From: Isochrysis galbana
Lineage: Eukaryota; Haptophyta; Isochrysidales; Isochrysidaceae
Reading direction: 5' to 3'
DNA length: 64,000 nt
NCBI GenBank assembly: GCA_018136815.1
Contig: CM030932.1
Coordinates: forward strand, 2,705,819-2,769,818
Positions 8,295-20,036 of this stretch are shown here, in pieces. A program made the translations under genes and the position numbers. Below the pieces are notes generated by a model. It worked only from the letters and a program-made list of their open reading frames with translations, searched no databases and was not told the DNA's origin. How positions within the stretch are numbered: position 1 is the first letter of the stretch; each line of letters opens with the position of its first letter.

Positions 8295-10743
8295 TCAATC
8301 CTCAGGATTGAACTGTATTGCCGAGTGCATCGCCATAGGTAGAGTTGTAGGGCCCTTCTTACGAAGCTGCCTTTGCTCGGCTCGCGCAACGAGGAGTCCA
8401 TCACGTGAAATGGCTAGCACCTGTATTGACCAACGTAAAAGTCGTTGCAAGTCATGATTTGCAAGTAGATTGCTTGCGCCACCCCAAGCCTCGGATGCTA
8501 TCGTGTGACACTACAATGTGCGTCCTCTCCGCACGCAACGTGTACGAGTATCAACGGCTGAACGTACCCTTCTCTGCTCAGGGGTCGCATCACGGTATTC
8601 CTTCGCAAGTTTTGCCCGCGCATGCAGTGCGCCAAATTCGGTGCCGGAGCGCAACTCCTTCAACTGCAAGGAGGGAGACGATGTGGGTTCAGCTTGCAGG
8701 CCCACAAAGCAGCTGGAGTGCAAATCCCTCCAGCGTGTGGAGCACAGACATAACGACTGTTAACACAGGGTTGCTCACCTCAGCTTCATTGAGCCAATGA
8801 CTGTCGCCAAGCGCCTCTATGCTAGCCGCACTGGTAGAAGCCCGCTTAGATGTGATGGAAAACGACACGAACTCCGTCTCCTTCGCCGGGAGGTTAGCAC
8901 GAGTTGATCGGACGAAGGCCATGCGAGCTGAAGAGCTCCGCGGTGGTAGGGTCATCTCCGCAGAGGGAGTGGAAAGACACGATGTCATGGGCCGCTGTGC
9001 AACGCGGTTTGCCGAGGCCATATACCCTATGAACAAGACGACAGTGGGCGTCAATTTGCTGCGGAGTGCTTTAGGAGCTCAAGCATTGCCCTAGACCACT
9101 TGCTGTCGAGGTGTTCTGCAGGCCGTGCTCACGATGCTGAGAAGCTCCTAGTCTGCTGCCGTCCTCGACGGTAGGCTGCGTTGTAACGCATGACGCAAGA
9201 TCTCGATGCACTAACTCATGAGTTGGCGGTGAGGGTGGCGTTGCTCGATTCTTGTACTCTGAAGGTGCAGACTGCGCCCTGATCGATGGCAGCGTCGCGA
9301 TAGGCTTGCGCGGCCGTCTTGATGGTGCGAGCTCTCCACTTCGCCCTGGCTCCCGTGTATCGTACGGGTCATCGAGCACACTGCGCGTGGTTCGGGCTCC
9401 GCTTGACGACCTTTGTAGTTCACACCGGTTGGCGCCCACCTATGAAGTGAAGGAGGACTGTGTTAGTGGGAAGAGCATCACAACGCCAAGTCAAGGAGGA
9501 GGAACTGCATGCACACCATATATCGATGTCGCCGCAGCTGCGGAGAGGGTTTCCTTGAACTCGCGCGTTGGCTCCAGGCTTGTACGGCTACATCGCCTTG
9601 CAAGGCATCAATATCAGAAGTGGCGTCCATGAAGTGATTAGGACGCCCCGAAGCCGGTTCAGATGTGCCGTGCTTCGTCATCAAGGTTCTACGGGGGGAT
9701 TGACTCTTGCGCATTGTAGGCTGTACGGAGCGTGAGCGCAAGGCAGCGAGCTGATGGTAAGCCGCGGTGACGAGCTCCTCAGCCGAGTCACATTTCTCCC
9801 TCGCCATGGGCTTCGCACTCTCATCGGTCGACTGTAGTTCTCGTTGTGCTGCAGCCGCTTCATGCTCGGCTAACTGGACCGCACACTTTGCCGCCACGAT
9901 AGCGTCATGATCGCGCCCGATGGTCGAGAGGACGGTCGCCATGTTGAGCATCGCATGCAGTGCTACATCGTCAGCGCTGTTTGCTTGCGAAGGAGGAGCT
10001 CTTATTCCCGGAGTTTTGCCCACATGGGCAAGCCAGTCAACTTGCTGCAAGCACCGCAACGCATTCAGTGGCTGCCCCGAGCCCATGAAGTGGATTGCCA
10101 TGTTGTTGAGTGTTACCGGTACCAATACATTGAGCTGGTGCGCAAATGAGAGGTAGAGCATTGCAACCTGGGAGCCAACGTTCTTATGGTCTTCCTTTCC
10201 CCTTTCTCTCCCGCCCCCTGCAACACCGCTGCCTGAGCTCATGGACACCAGACCAAGCTCATTGCATATCCTTGCCACTCCAACCATGACATCTACTGTG
10301 GCTGCCGACGATGTGCCGTGCAGAGTTGCTGTGTCTTTGATGAGCGCATCCATGAGGCGAACCTACAAGGCAGCAAGGAAAGAGGAGCATTTGGGCCGAG
10401 TCAGACAGCTACTCGCTTGGCGTCCTGAGACATGCCCAGGCCAGCGGTGTTAGTCAGCCCTGTGTGCGCCACGTGTCGTGTGAAATCTCACACTCCGACG
10501 ATGCGGGGCACCATGTTGTTGCCTCTGCGAGCCTGCAGAGGCTGGGGTGTGGCGTACCACTTCGTGGTGCCTGCGCACTGAATGCAGCCGAAAAAGCTCT
10601 TCGCGATAGGCGAGGAGGGGATTGACGGGGCGGGCGGCGCGAGGCCTTGCGTGCGAGAGATCCACGCATGCGCCTCGCCCCGCTCGTACCCCCATGCCCT
10701 CGTTCGGTGCGGCGACATCCCCACTACCACACCTCGTCGCCAT
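8295..10743 (-). CDS. TPR-like repeat protein of unknown function
   Basis: A multi-exon gene read from frame continuity. Proposed exons are 10743-10561 (tentative first exon), 10362-9517, 9439-9133, 9026-8779, 8663-8568 and 8420-8295. Donors are GTGGTA, GTGTGC, GTGAGC, GTGAGC and GTACGT; phases are 0, 0, 1, 0 and 0. The result is about 601 residues. Residues encoded at 10170-9850 form two to three tetratricopeptide-like helix pairs (VTLNNMAIHFMGSGQPLNAL, then HAMLNMATVLSTIGRDHDAI plus VAAKCAVQLAEH). The middle is Ser/Arg/Pro-rich and probably disordered. The end is basic (RAEQRQLRKKGP...FNPED). If the first exon is wrong, the protein starts at the ATG at 10353. No specific family was recognised. 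Confidence 0.65.
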
Positions 10744-11216
10744 CGACGGCGCAGCGCGGGACGACAAGCGTTTCGAGAGTCGCAGCCGATGGAGATGCAA
10801 CCTATCGCCCCCTCTTTTGTTTATTTACTTAGCAAATGCTCATATCTGCTCATAGGGCGATTCTAAAAGTAAGGGAGTGTGACAAGATTCCGAGAGTTGG
10901 AGTTGTGGACGAGAGAATCTTGTTGGCTTGCATGCCTAAAAAAAGAACTCTTGAATATGCCTGCTGTTGCTACTAGACCTCTCCCAATTCGGGAATCTAT
11001 CTCCATCGCCCTTGCCCCTAACTTAGTTAGTCGCATCCCATCCGGATGGATCGTCGAAAACGGGCACGCACCGCGCCCGCGCCCGGTCTCGACTTGAAGT
11101 TGAGCTTTTTGCTTTTTAAGCTTTTGCGATTTTAGCGTGTTTTGTTATTATTTGATTACGCTTTGTTGTGGGTTGTGGGGGCCAAGGGGGAGTCCGGGTG
11201 TCCGGGTCCTAATGGG

Positions 11217-11391
11217 CTGACGGATCCGAGGTTACCACTACCTCAGATGGGAACAGAGGGGACAGAAGGGAAGCGGCGAGAGGCGCGGCGGAAGTTGGGG
11301 GGTGGCCAATGACGGGCTGGACCACCTCCTCAGCAGAGAAAGGCGGGAGGACGGGCTTGGGCGAGGGCGAGCGCGACGACGGAGCGGACAT
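11217..11391 (-). mobile_element. MSAPSS retroelement-like ORF start, copy 1
   Basis: The minus-strand ATG at 11391 opens a frame reading MSAPSSRSPSPKPVLPPFSA, then EEVVQPVIGHPPTSAAPLAA. It is almost identical to a copy starting at 28108 and related to one starting at 55046. The sequence upstream of this ATG differs from the leader shared by the other copies, so this piece is truncated or rearranged on its 5' side. It carries no downstream enzymatic domain. Confidence 0.6.
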
Positions 11392-12529
11392 GGCTGGGCG
11401 TAGGGGTAGACCAACCAAATCAACTCCCACATTCCCACGCAGACGAGTGCTTGCGTCGAACATGTCGGCAAGGGCCAAGAGGGCTATAAGCCCGTGGAGG
11501 TTGGAGGGAGGGAGAGAGAGAGGAGAAGGCGCCATCGCGACCATCGCGCCATGCAGACCAGGATGACCGCGCGAGCGCGCGCAGCACGCGCGGTCCACGA
11601 GAGACTGGCCAAAGAAAAGGAGGCAGATCAACCCCAATGGGCCCACATGGGAGGTCTCCAACCATCTCATGTGGGCCCTCCACTCCATAGCAGAGCCGGC
11701 TCCCAATCGAGCCAGCCGAGAAGTGAGAGAGGTGAGCGCTCTCGCATCGCCGCGAGCGCGCGCGAGGCGCAATGTGCGGGCGCGGGCAGGGCCACCAAGC
11801 CCAGCCCTATCCCGTGCAGCAGCTCCATATCACAGGGAGGCCACAGCGCGGCCCCCTGTGGCTTGAGGATGAGTAGCGCGGCGCGGTGCGCCGCGCATCC
11901 TGTTACTTCATCACAAGTTAAAAGATACCAAAGGGGGCCACTGAGCACACAGGGCACACTAACAGTATCACGCTCAGATCAAACGTACACACGGGGGGAT
12001 TGCGTAGGACTCACACAAACGAACGAGGAGAGAAGGGGAGAGATCACGGCTCGACTCATGCGGCCCTCTACCCTCTCCTCATCCCACTATAAGTTCTACG
12101 GTGCACACCACGCAAAACCGCCTGCGACAGCATGCCTTTTCCCATCTGATCGGTCCACTACTTTGGCCGATCAGGTGTAGTCTTCTGTCATGTTGCGTTA
12201 CAATAGCAACAAACGTGAGAATGAGCGCTGCATGTGAGAGCGTGAAACGTGAGAGCACCCTTGGCTATGAAATGTGCAATAAAACATAATATGCGTATGC
12301 TATTTCTATTTAGTAAGTAACACTCACTTTATCTATATACGCTATGCCTAATGACTATGACTATCGTGCCTATCTACCGCGGCGACGGGCGGGCGACGGG
12401 CGCATATCTACATATTTTCTACATGTTTGGGTGAGAGCCTCGCATATAAACGACATATCTTGACGACATATTTGGGCACTGGGCACTTTTTTCTACATAT
12501 TATGGCCTCTACCCCTAGCTGGGCGGGTC

Positions 12530-12745
12530 GGGATGGATAGGCTGAGGCTGAGGGAGTGGTGAGGTTTGGTATTGAGGTAGTGTTGAGAACGAGGGACGAG
12601 AACGGGAACGAGAACGAGAACGAGAGCGACGAACGAAGAGCGACAGACGACAGACGGTTCGGGGCCGCTGGACCGACGAGATGACACCACACTCACGTCA
12701 ACACTCTCCACACTAACGTATCCTTATCACGGAACGCACAGGAAC
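12530..12745 (-). repeat. MSAPSS-element leader without its ORF
   Basis: This is the same roughly 200-bp leader found upstream of the ORF at 28108 (GTTCCTGTGCGTTCCGTGAT ... CTCTCGTTCCCGTTCTCG ... CTCAACACTACCTCAATACC on the minus strand). It stops near the position where the ATG should be and runs into unrelated sequence. This is a truncated copy. Confidence 0.65.
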
Positions 12746-13187
12746 CTGCTGACAGATGCTCATGCGGCCCTCTCCCCCGCTCCTCAAAAGTTCTACGGTG
12801 TACACCACGCAAGCCAACCGCGACACCCCCTCCTAAGCCTAAAGCCTAAGCGGAGTACGGGTATGAGTGTATGACGCTTACAAATAGCAAACAGACAAAC
12901 CCAGTCGACTCTCTCATTCCGCCTCCCCGGAGGGGAATTGGAGCCTGAGGGGTGAGGGTGAGGGCACGAAGGACGAAGGCGCCTCCTCATGGCCCAAGGT
13001 GAACTAAGTACAAACTTAGTTATTGTTATTGAACATGTTTTGAAGTAACAACAAGCGCGGTGCGGCGCGCTGCGTTCTCCTCCTCAAGCCACAGGGGGCC
13101 GCGCTGACTCTTGGCATAGTAATGCAATCACAGAATCATTCGTCATCCACTTGTTATCCCCTAGTGCTTTCTTTGGGTGGTACTGAC

Positions 13188-14091
13188 TTACTTACCACAA
13201 CCTTTCTGAACAACGTAATGTATTAAGTCTCCACCAGAAATCTCATAATCATGAACAAAAAGATGCTCCGCAAGCAGCTGACCGTGCCACACGAGCTCGT
13301 TTCCGGAAACTCTCCGACCAGCAACGGTCTCTACCTCAATGCTAAGCAAATTCTCCGCAAGCTCATGAAGATCAGAGATCGAGTGGTCCTGCGCGAGGTG
13401 AGCGGGCTTGGTGCATCAGCAAAGCACCGCACTGGTGCTATCTTATACGTGGAGACTAGGGTGTAATTGTGCCACAAGATCCTCCTCGTCAGATGTGCCG
13501 TGTGTGAAAATCGCCATGAAGCACATGTGCAAAGCATCCTTTGCGCACCGAGCATGCGTGAAGTAGGTGAAGGGTCTCTGTCCCCAGAGCTGACGTGCGA
13601 GATAAGTCGTTCAGTTCGTATTGAGCTGTGGACCGATCTGACATGCCCTCTCGGGTCGGGTTGGAAATGGGCTGGCCATCCAATGCAAGAACAAGAGGGA
13701 AGACCTCGCATGTTGGATCTTGCTTCAGCTCATCAATGGACACCTTGAGCACGCCATCCACCGAACGCACACCGCGTAGAGAGCGTGGACGCCGCTGTCG
13801 ACCGACAACACCATCGCGAATATCCTCGTAAGCCTGCACCACGGCCGCGAACCGCTCAGCATCTCCCTCATTTGTCGATATGTCGGGATGTAGAGCAAGT
13901 GCCAGACGGCGGAATGCCGCCTTGCACTCATCGAGGCTCTCACCGCGCCGGACACCCAGCACTGCCCAAGGGTTGTGCCGTAACTGCGAGCTAGTGTGGA
14001 GCACGCGCTGCGCAGCCCGTTGCTCTCGGCCGTTGGGGAGCACGCGCTGCGCAGCTTGCACAGCTACCCAAGGCCGACGCCACATCGACAT
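13188..14091 (-). CDS. J-domain (DnaJ/Hsp40-type) protein, probably mitochondrial
   Basis: J-domain proteins stimulate Hsp70 ATPase activity. Proposed exons are 14091-13549, 13484-13449 and 13388-13188, all phase 0 (780 nt, 259 residues); donors are GTGCGC and GTATAA. Residues 40-90 form a J domain: NPWAVLGVRRGESLDECKAA, then FRRLALALHPD with the HPD triad at 68-70, then AYEDI. The first 39 residues (MSMWRRPWVAVQAAQRVL...LHTSS) are Arg-rich, acid-poor and end in a typical mitochondrial presequence boundary. There is no G/F region or CxxCxGxG zinc domain, so it is a type III J protein. The C-terminal exon (DHSISDLHELAENLLSIEVE...) is coding-like but not recognised. The second exon is short (12 codons) and is the least certain part. 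Confidence 0.75.
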
Positions 14092-16072
14092 CGCCGCCCA
14101 CCGGCTCTTCCGCGGTTCCGCTTCACGCTTTTCAAGTTGATTTCGCACATGGGGAAGGTTCGCCTTGTGTTCGGGTGGTAAGATTACAGCCACCCTGAAC
14201 CCTGAAGGCGGAGTGTAGAGTTTTCTGCTTGTTGTCCTAGTTTAATCCTAGTGCTAAGGGACCGTGCCTCAACGGCAACGGAGCCCCTACCCCGCGATGG
14301 GGGTGTGCACGGTTGGTGCATGGCTCGTCCGGTGTATGTGGCTAGGGATGCTAGCCAACAAGACCTCTTACAAGACTGAAGACTACAATTCCAAACGTGG
14401 TACCCCCGCCTAGAGACTAGAGACTAGAGACCACTCCAACTTCAACTTCTGCAACACTAGTAGTGTACACAAGACACTAGACACTAGCGCGCTCGACGCC
14501 GCCGTTCAAGGAGACTGATCCACGGGGCGCGTGTGATCGGAGGGGGTATGTGTGGGTTGTGCCACAACGGTTGGGAGAGTGCCCCTTCCCTGTTCCCTGG
14601 TGAGGCCGAGCTCGCGTTCCGTCGAATACGCGGATGGGGGGATGGCGCGCACCTGTCCCTCGTCTCGGTGCTCGAAAGGGTGGAAGTGGAAGGCAAGTTG
14701 GAGGCGCTCGACGCGGCGCTTTCCCTCGACGTTGATGTTCTCGTTCGCAACTCTACGCGTTGCACCCAGCACCCAACGCGACACCATCTTCTGCTGCTCC
14801 ATGGTCCATGGAGAAATACTCGATCTGCACGTGGTGGGTGTTCGCAAGGCTAGGGAATACTTTGACCAGTTAACTAGTTAAGTGTGTTAACTACCATTAA
14901 AGGGCACCCGTGGGGATGCAACTGTTAACAAACAACCAAGTGGGATGCGCAAAGAGGGAGTTAGCTAGCTAACTACTTGTGGCGCGCGCAGCCGCGGGGG
15001 CGGGGGCGCGGCCGCCGCGTTGCGCTTCGCCGCTAGTAGCGGCGCCGCGCTGCGCGCGCCCACCTTGACATAAATAAGTAGGAGAGTCGTAGTAACTTGT
15101 CACGACATACTTGTACTTATTGAATGAGCTCACGCACACGCAGCAATGCACGCGAGAGTGCGCCGGATGGCCGCGGGCAGGTGGGCAGGGCCCATAGGGA
15201 CCCACCGGCTCTCGTGCAGCAGCTCCATATCGCGGTGGTGCCCCCCAGGCAACCACCGCGGCCTGTGCGACGACGAGCGCCATCGCCGCTCGTATTGCGC
15301 CCCTATATTCACAGGATAAAATTCTCACTACAAAAAATTCTTGAAGGTGTCCGCTATGCTGCTAACGCCTCGCAGTCGCGTGCGATCACGTTGTCAACGC
15401 CTATACCCCTACCACTACTCTCCCTTCCACTCCCCCCCCTCGTTCCTTTTTCTTCGGTTTTGGGGGGTCGGCCCATGTACACTACTTTGGGCCTAGCTTC
15501 GGGGGAGGGGAGGGTCAGGCCTCGTGGGTCTCCTTTCGCCTTTCGGCGGCTGAAATTCTCACTACAATCATGCGCACGCACATTCACACATACGCACGAC
15601 GCACGCGAAACGAATAGTAACAAAGTAAGAGCAAGAGCGTGCGGGGGAAAATTTTAGTGCCGCAAGAATGCCCCGCGCGGACTCGAAACGGCCGCGAGGG
15701 AGAAGTGAGAAGCAGAGACCTCAGTATAAACATCTTGAGATCAGAATGAACATCCACGATGCATAAGATGAATGTATCCATGATACAACGACCTCTACCT
15801 CCTCGACGCTGGGGCCCCCGAATCTTCAAAAGCGGCTTTGATTTTTTTATTTTTTCGATTCTAATTCCACCACCCCATCATGCACAGCCACGCTCTAGTC
15901 CGCTCCACCCAGTCACAATGTACATTGAATATCGTGCGACCTTCTCCACCAAGTGGCGCTGCCCAAAGTGGCGTCTGTGGCAAGTGCCTTGTTTAGACTA
16001 AGCCTAAGCATTAGAATACTGCAGTAGTATTTCTAATAGAGGCCTACAAAGCACAAAGCACGTGGCGCGAAT
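14092..16072. other. Intergenic with repeat pieces
   Basis: A 28-bp sequence at about 14279-14306 recurs inverted at 22881-22908. A minus-strand frame at 14799-14506 (MEQQKMVSRWVLGATRRVAN...) looks coding but has no recognised domain and could be a transposon remnant. 14980-15060 is a GC-rich block of CGCGC words. 15330-15560 resembles family B (TCGTTCCTTTTTCTTCGGTT, GTACACTACTTTGGGCCTAG). No firm gene was seen. Confidence 0.4.
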
Positions 16073-18568
16073 CTACGTAGCAAGCATAGGGAAGGCATTT
16101 ATGAGCGCGGGCTGAGGTGCATCCCAGGCTAGGCGAAGAGAAAGCGACGGCAATGACGCCACATTCTTAGCACATTTGTACGCGCGCATCGCCTTGGCCA
16201 CCTGCTGACCTATCCAGCAACGGTGAAAGTTGGAGGTGGAATTCAGGATTGCCGCGAGCTGGAGCTTGACTTGGACGCAATTGAACGCGGTGTACGTCTC
16301 CTTGAAGATTGGATCATTCCGCGCGCGCTGCAACCATTTGTGCTTGACCACTGACTCGCCTTCCACAACATGAAATGAGACCCTCCGCGAGAGCTGAGTG
16401 AGGCGACAGCCGGAGCGCGCGTACAATGCGAGGTTGAGCGCCGTGGCGACAAGCGACACGCCAAGAGCGACATCTCGCAGCTGAAGATCCGCCACCCACT
16501 TGCGGGGGAACGCCCACAGATCGTGGCCGGGATGCGGTAGCCCGTGACCTCTCAAGCGAGCCGCGTCGGTAAGGTTGAAATTTGAGCTCGCGTGTTCGAA
16601 CTCTTCACGCACGGCTGAGATGGGTACCAAAGGCTGACGGATTAACAGGCGTGCCAGTTGCACGTACGCGTCCTCTTGGAGGGCGATGTCAATGTTCGAG
16701 TACATGAGGAACTCACCAATTCCGTGCTCGTAACCAGCGCGTAAAATGGCGCGCAAGAGCGGTAGCGTGTGCGGATGACGGACAGCGGGGAGGAGCGCCT
16801 TCAAGTCACCAACAAGTGCCACCTCCTGTATCCCCTGCGCATTCGACAAGTTGGCAACGACGCCTCGATCGGCGGGGAAGACAGCAGCCAGCTGCTGTAT
16901 GCGTAGCCCTGAGGCCTCCGCGTAAGCTCGAGCCAAGCCAAGTGAGGCCAGAGTCATCCTGACTGCACGCGCATGCTCGTCGCCCGGAGCGAAAAAGGGG
17001 TTCACAACGTGTGTGAGGAGCACCGAGTCTTTCATGGTGGGTGTTAGCACCATACTGCGATCACGAGAATCACTTGCGGCCGGAGCGCCGACTTTCGTAG
17101 GCTTACGCTCGCTCACGTTCCGCGGCACTTGCGATCCCCAAGGCAGGCACACAAGCCTAGGCATCTCATCGACCCACCAGTGCGCCCTGTCTTCCTCGTC
17201 CAGCTGCAAGAGCACCTCCTTCTCGGCCTCCACCATGGCACCGCGCATGATTGCAGCGTGACGGGACGTCATCGCCGATGCGGCCACCGCACGCTTGCGC
17301 ACATGAGCCACGGCGGGTACGAGAGCCGCTGCCACATGCGCCGTAGGTAAGTCGAGAAAGGCCGCGAGGGGGGGAGCAAAGCGTTCCGGATGTTTCAGCA
17401 AGCTCTCTACGTCCAGGACACGGACAAATTGTGGAGGCACTGTGCGCATCTGAACGTGTGCCTTCTGGCCCCCGAGCAGCAGTCTGTGGGCAAGTGCGCG
17501 CAGCCGCTCCTTTAACTTGTTGTCGCGGAAGAAGCGCTGCGGCATCTCCCCTACTAATGCTGCAAATGCCAATTCGGGTTTCCGCCACAGCGCAAGGACC
17601 CTCGGCTCGACGGCTCCTTTGGCGTGCTCGGACAGTAGGAGCAAATCAGAGAGCTGTGGGTAATGAGAAAGCTGCCCCTCACCGGGCTCACTAGACTGCA
17701 TGAAAGGATAGGTAAAGATTTCCCCGGTGAGTTCAAGCTTGAGCGACACATCAGGATCGAGGCCCCGACCGGCAAACTGTGTCTGGGCGCCACCAACCCA
17801 TGAGCAATCTGCTGCCTTGCCCGTCCTCTCACGCAAGCAGCTTCGTGCGCCGAAGGAGGCATGCTGACCGCCCTTTCGCGCCGCCCCCGTCCAATCATCA
17901 AAGACCTCCTGTGTTGAACGGACAACCTCGACATCACGTACGCTTTCATCCCACCATAGATGGACGAAGGACTGCTCCTCGACGAGCGCCATGGGTCGAA
18001 CACGAGGCTGACGCATGAGCGTAAGTCCCAATATTTCGCCTCCTGCACCCTCGGTCGCAGCAACAAAGTAGACGAGCGTTGGAGGCGCAACCACCGCCAA
18101 TGCATCGAGCGCTTCCTCGACCGCGGGCATGGGCGTAAAGGATGCCGGCCCACCGGTTGGCTGGGGAGCGCTATCGTCATCATCCAGGACAGAGCCAACG
18201 CTCGGACCACCGTCTGCACCATCTGCATCTGCAACCCCGATGCGACCTAGATCGGTACCATCGTAGGCGTCGTGTGCCAGAGTAATGGCATCTGCGGCTG
18301 CTGCCGCCTCCGCAAAGACGTTCTGCCTGGGGGAAAGCCCTGGGTCGGCCAGCGCCGGCTCGGACCACACGTCGAGAGAGGCCGGTTGTGGTGACTGTGG
18401 TGGCTCGAGATGGAGCTCGCTCACTAGATTGAGTGGGCGGAACGGGCGGCCTCTGGGGCGATCTATAAGAAGCTCGTAGCCCAGGCCAAGCAGCTGCACT
18501 CCCACTACAAGGATCTGGAGCAGCAGGCATGCGTGCGAGCTGAGGCAGGCGCGCAGCTGGCCGCGCAT
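16073..18568 (-). CDS. Type II membrane protein with sulfotransferase-like and glycosyltransferase-like regions
   Basis: This is a single open frame of 831 residues, with ATG at 18568 and a stop at 16073. A signal anchor lies at about 12-35 (ACLLLQILVVGVQLLGLGYE) behind a short basic N-terminus, so the bulk is probably in the Golgi lumen. Residues about 40-150 are acidic and low-complexity (stem-like). Around 290-430 the order of elements recalls eukaryotic sulfotransferases: an HYPQLSDLL line, then RVLALWRKPELAF, then VRVLDVESLLKHPERFAPPL plus AAFLDLP. Around 510-770 it resembles GT-A-like proteins: VVNPFFAPGDEH, then EFLMYSNIDIALQEDAY (an N-x-D in place of DxD), then GHDLWAFPRKWV. Both functional readings are motif-level guesses. 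The existence of the gene is well supported by length and composition. Confidence 0.8.
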   Translation of the reverse strand: MRGQLRACLSSHACLLLQILVVGVQLLGLGYELLIDRPRGRPFRPLNLVSELHLEPPQSPQPASLDVWSEPALADPGLSPRQNVFAEAAAAADAITLAHDAYDGTDLGRIGVADADGADGGPSVGSVLDDDDSAPQPTGGPASFTPMPAVEEALDALAVVAPPTLVYFVAATEGAGGEILGLTLMRQPRVRPMALVEEQSFVHLWWDESVRDVEVVRSTQEVFDDWTGAARKGGQHASFGARSCLRERTGKAADCSWVGGAQTQFAGRGLDPDVSLKLELTGEIFTYPFMQSSEPGEGQLSHYPQLSDLLLLSEHAKGAVEPRVLALWRKPELAFAALVGEMPQRFFRDNKLKERLRALAHRLLLGGQKAHVQMRTVPPQFVRVLDVESLLKHPERFAPPLAAFLDLPTAHVAAALVPAVAHVRKRAVAASAMTSRHAAIMRGAMVEAEKEVLLQLDEEDRAHWWVDEMPRLVCLPWGSQVPRNVSERKPTKVGAPAASDSRDRSMVLTPTMKDSVLLTHVVNPFFAPGDEHARAVRMTLASLGLARAYAEASGLRIQQLAAVFPADRGVVANLSNAQGIQEVALVGDLKALLPAVRHPHTLPLLRAILRAGYEHGIGEFLMYSNIDIALQEDAYVQLARLLIRQPLVPISAVREEFEHASSNFNLTDAARLRGHGLPHPGHDLWAFPRKWVADLQLRDVALGVSLVATALNLALYARSGCRLTQLSRRVSFHVVEGESVVKHKWLQRARNDPIFKETYTAFNCVQVKLQLAAILNSTSNFHRCWIGQQVAKAMRAYKCAKNVASLPSLSLRLAWDAPQPALINAFPMLAT

Positions 18569-18889
18569 TGGCTAGGTAGACGAAGATATGAGGAAGTGAA
18601 AGAGGGGGAGGAGCGGGAACAGGGGAAGCGTGGAGGGGGTGAAAGGGGAGGGGGAGGGGAAAGGGGGAAAGGGGAGGGGGAGGGGGAGGCTAGAGCGGTA
18701 GAGTATGCTAGAGGGGGAGGCTAGAGCGGTAGGCTAGAGGCTAGAGGGGGAGGCTAGAGGGGGAGGGGGAAGGGGAGGGGGAGGCAAAAGGGTTCGGGTG
18801 GTGCGGGAGACGAGACGGTGTGAATTTCACGGCACTCTTCAGCTGTTGGATTCAGATTCAAAAAAACAAATGTTTCCCCCCACGAGCCA

Positions 18890-19030
18890 ACGCTCCCCGA
18901 TAACGATAAGTATCAGGGGCCCCCGACAGCTATCGGGAGGAAATTTTCTCCCGATCGCCAACAGCCCCCCCGATAACTATCGGGGGACCGCGAAAGTCCC
19001 CCGACAGCTATCGGGGGATAGCTCTTGGGG
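18890..19030. repeat. Cluster of perfect CCCCCGAYARCTATCGGGGG-type palindromes
   Basis: Four closely spaced copies of a CCCCCGA(T/C)A(A/G)CTATCGGGGG-type palindrome, intact or half, occur within 140 bp. They are separated by TTTTCTCCCGATCGCCAACA-type spacers. Each can fold into a stem of 8-10 bp. The cluster could be protein-binding sites or the terminal structure of a mobile element. Confidence 0.6.
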
Positions 19031-19597
19031 TTGCCGTTGTCGGAGCGCAGCTCGTTTCCTCTTTGGAAACGAGTCGCGAAGGCGCACCGTTGGCTAGCGC
19101 GGCGCACGGTTCATCCGGGGAGCCCGGAACGGGCTCATCGGGAGAACGGGGAGGGCATATGACGGGCATGTGAAATGGACGAGCGAGTGGCACGGAACGC
19201 GAACCGGAGGGACGGAGGACGTAGAAAAGGGTGCGGCGAGCAGATACCGCTAGACTGGGACTCGTAGGGACTCGTAGACTCAAAAGGATGACTCGGAAGA
19301 CTCGGGGCTAGGGGGTACTCAGGGGGTGCAGGTCACCAACAGGCGATACAGTGGGTAAAACCACACAAATCAACACTCTGCACTCAAACATTCACGATAA
19401 CAGGCCGGAAACATACGTTAAACGAACCCCCTCTGGTGAGCAGATTCAGGAGTGCCCACCAGAAAAAGAGGAGAGAGAGAGAGAGAGCGAGAGAACGAGG
19501 GCTCGGGGGTCAAAACACAATTCGGACTCCGGCTCGGACTACAGAGTAAAATCTAGTGCCCTCGCGAGTCCTGCCTCGAGTCTCGCGAGGCAGCGCC

Positions 19598-19770
19598 GAA
19601 GGACGCTGAAGGACGCGCTGCGGGATAGCGCTGAAGGACGCCGAAGGACGCAGAAGGACACTGAAGGACGCTGCAGGACGCGCTGCGGGACACCGCTGAC
19701 GGACAGGGGGGGGCGCTGAGAGACGCTGGGAGACGCTGAGGGACGCTGGGGAACGCTGAGGGACGCGCTG
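19598..19770 (+). repeat. Decamer minisatellite (GGACGCTGAG-like)
   Basis: An imperfect tandem array of units such as GACGCTGAAG, GACGCAGAAG and GACGCTGGGA. The same core word (GGGGACGCTG) builds a second array at 32478-32735. Confidence 0.7.
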
Positions 19771-20036
19771 GGGGACTTTCGCGCGGGGGGTTGAGGGAAG
19801 AGAAGACGGCGTCTCAATTCATAATTTTTATTCGATTGCAGCTATTTCAACGCGCGGACGCGGAAGAGAGCCGCCGTCTCGGCGCGCGGAGGGGGGAGGA
19901 ACGGCGGAGGGGGGAAAGAAATCTGCGGAGGGGGGGGAGGGCCGCCGTCTCGGCGCGCGGAGGGGGGGGAAGGGCCGCCGTCTCGGCGCGCGGAGGGGGG
20001 GAAGGGCCGCCGTCTCGGCGCGCGGAGGGGGGGGGA

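Larger units (their letters stand above)
10744..13187. other. Repeat-rich intergenic region
   Basis: It holds the MSAPSS-element pieces (separate entries), a GC-rich stretch (11560-11905), and an inverted partner of part of it at 13040-13110 (the GCGGCCCCCTGTGGCTTGAG line occurs in opposite orientation). A related copy sits at 15120-15320. An AT-rich patch spans 12270-12430. No supportable host gene was seen. Confidence 0.5.
18569..20031. other. GA-rich leader, hairpin cluster and minisatellites
   Basis: 18600-18790 is a G/A-rich tract (CT-rich on the sense strand of the upstream minus gene) with repeated GAGGCTAGAGGGG units. 18890-19030 is a cluster of CCCCCGAYARCTATCGGGGG palindromes. 19598-19770 is a decamer minisatellite. 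19870-20031 repeats a unit of about 30-37 bp (GCCGCCGTCTCGGCGCGCGG plus a G-run) four times. No gene was seen. Confidence 0.6.

Noticed and set aside
13251-13466. 71-codon plus-strand frame starting with ATG
   Set aside because: It lies antisense to the last exons of the J-domain gene, whose frames join in phase.
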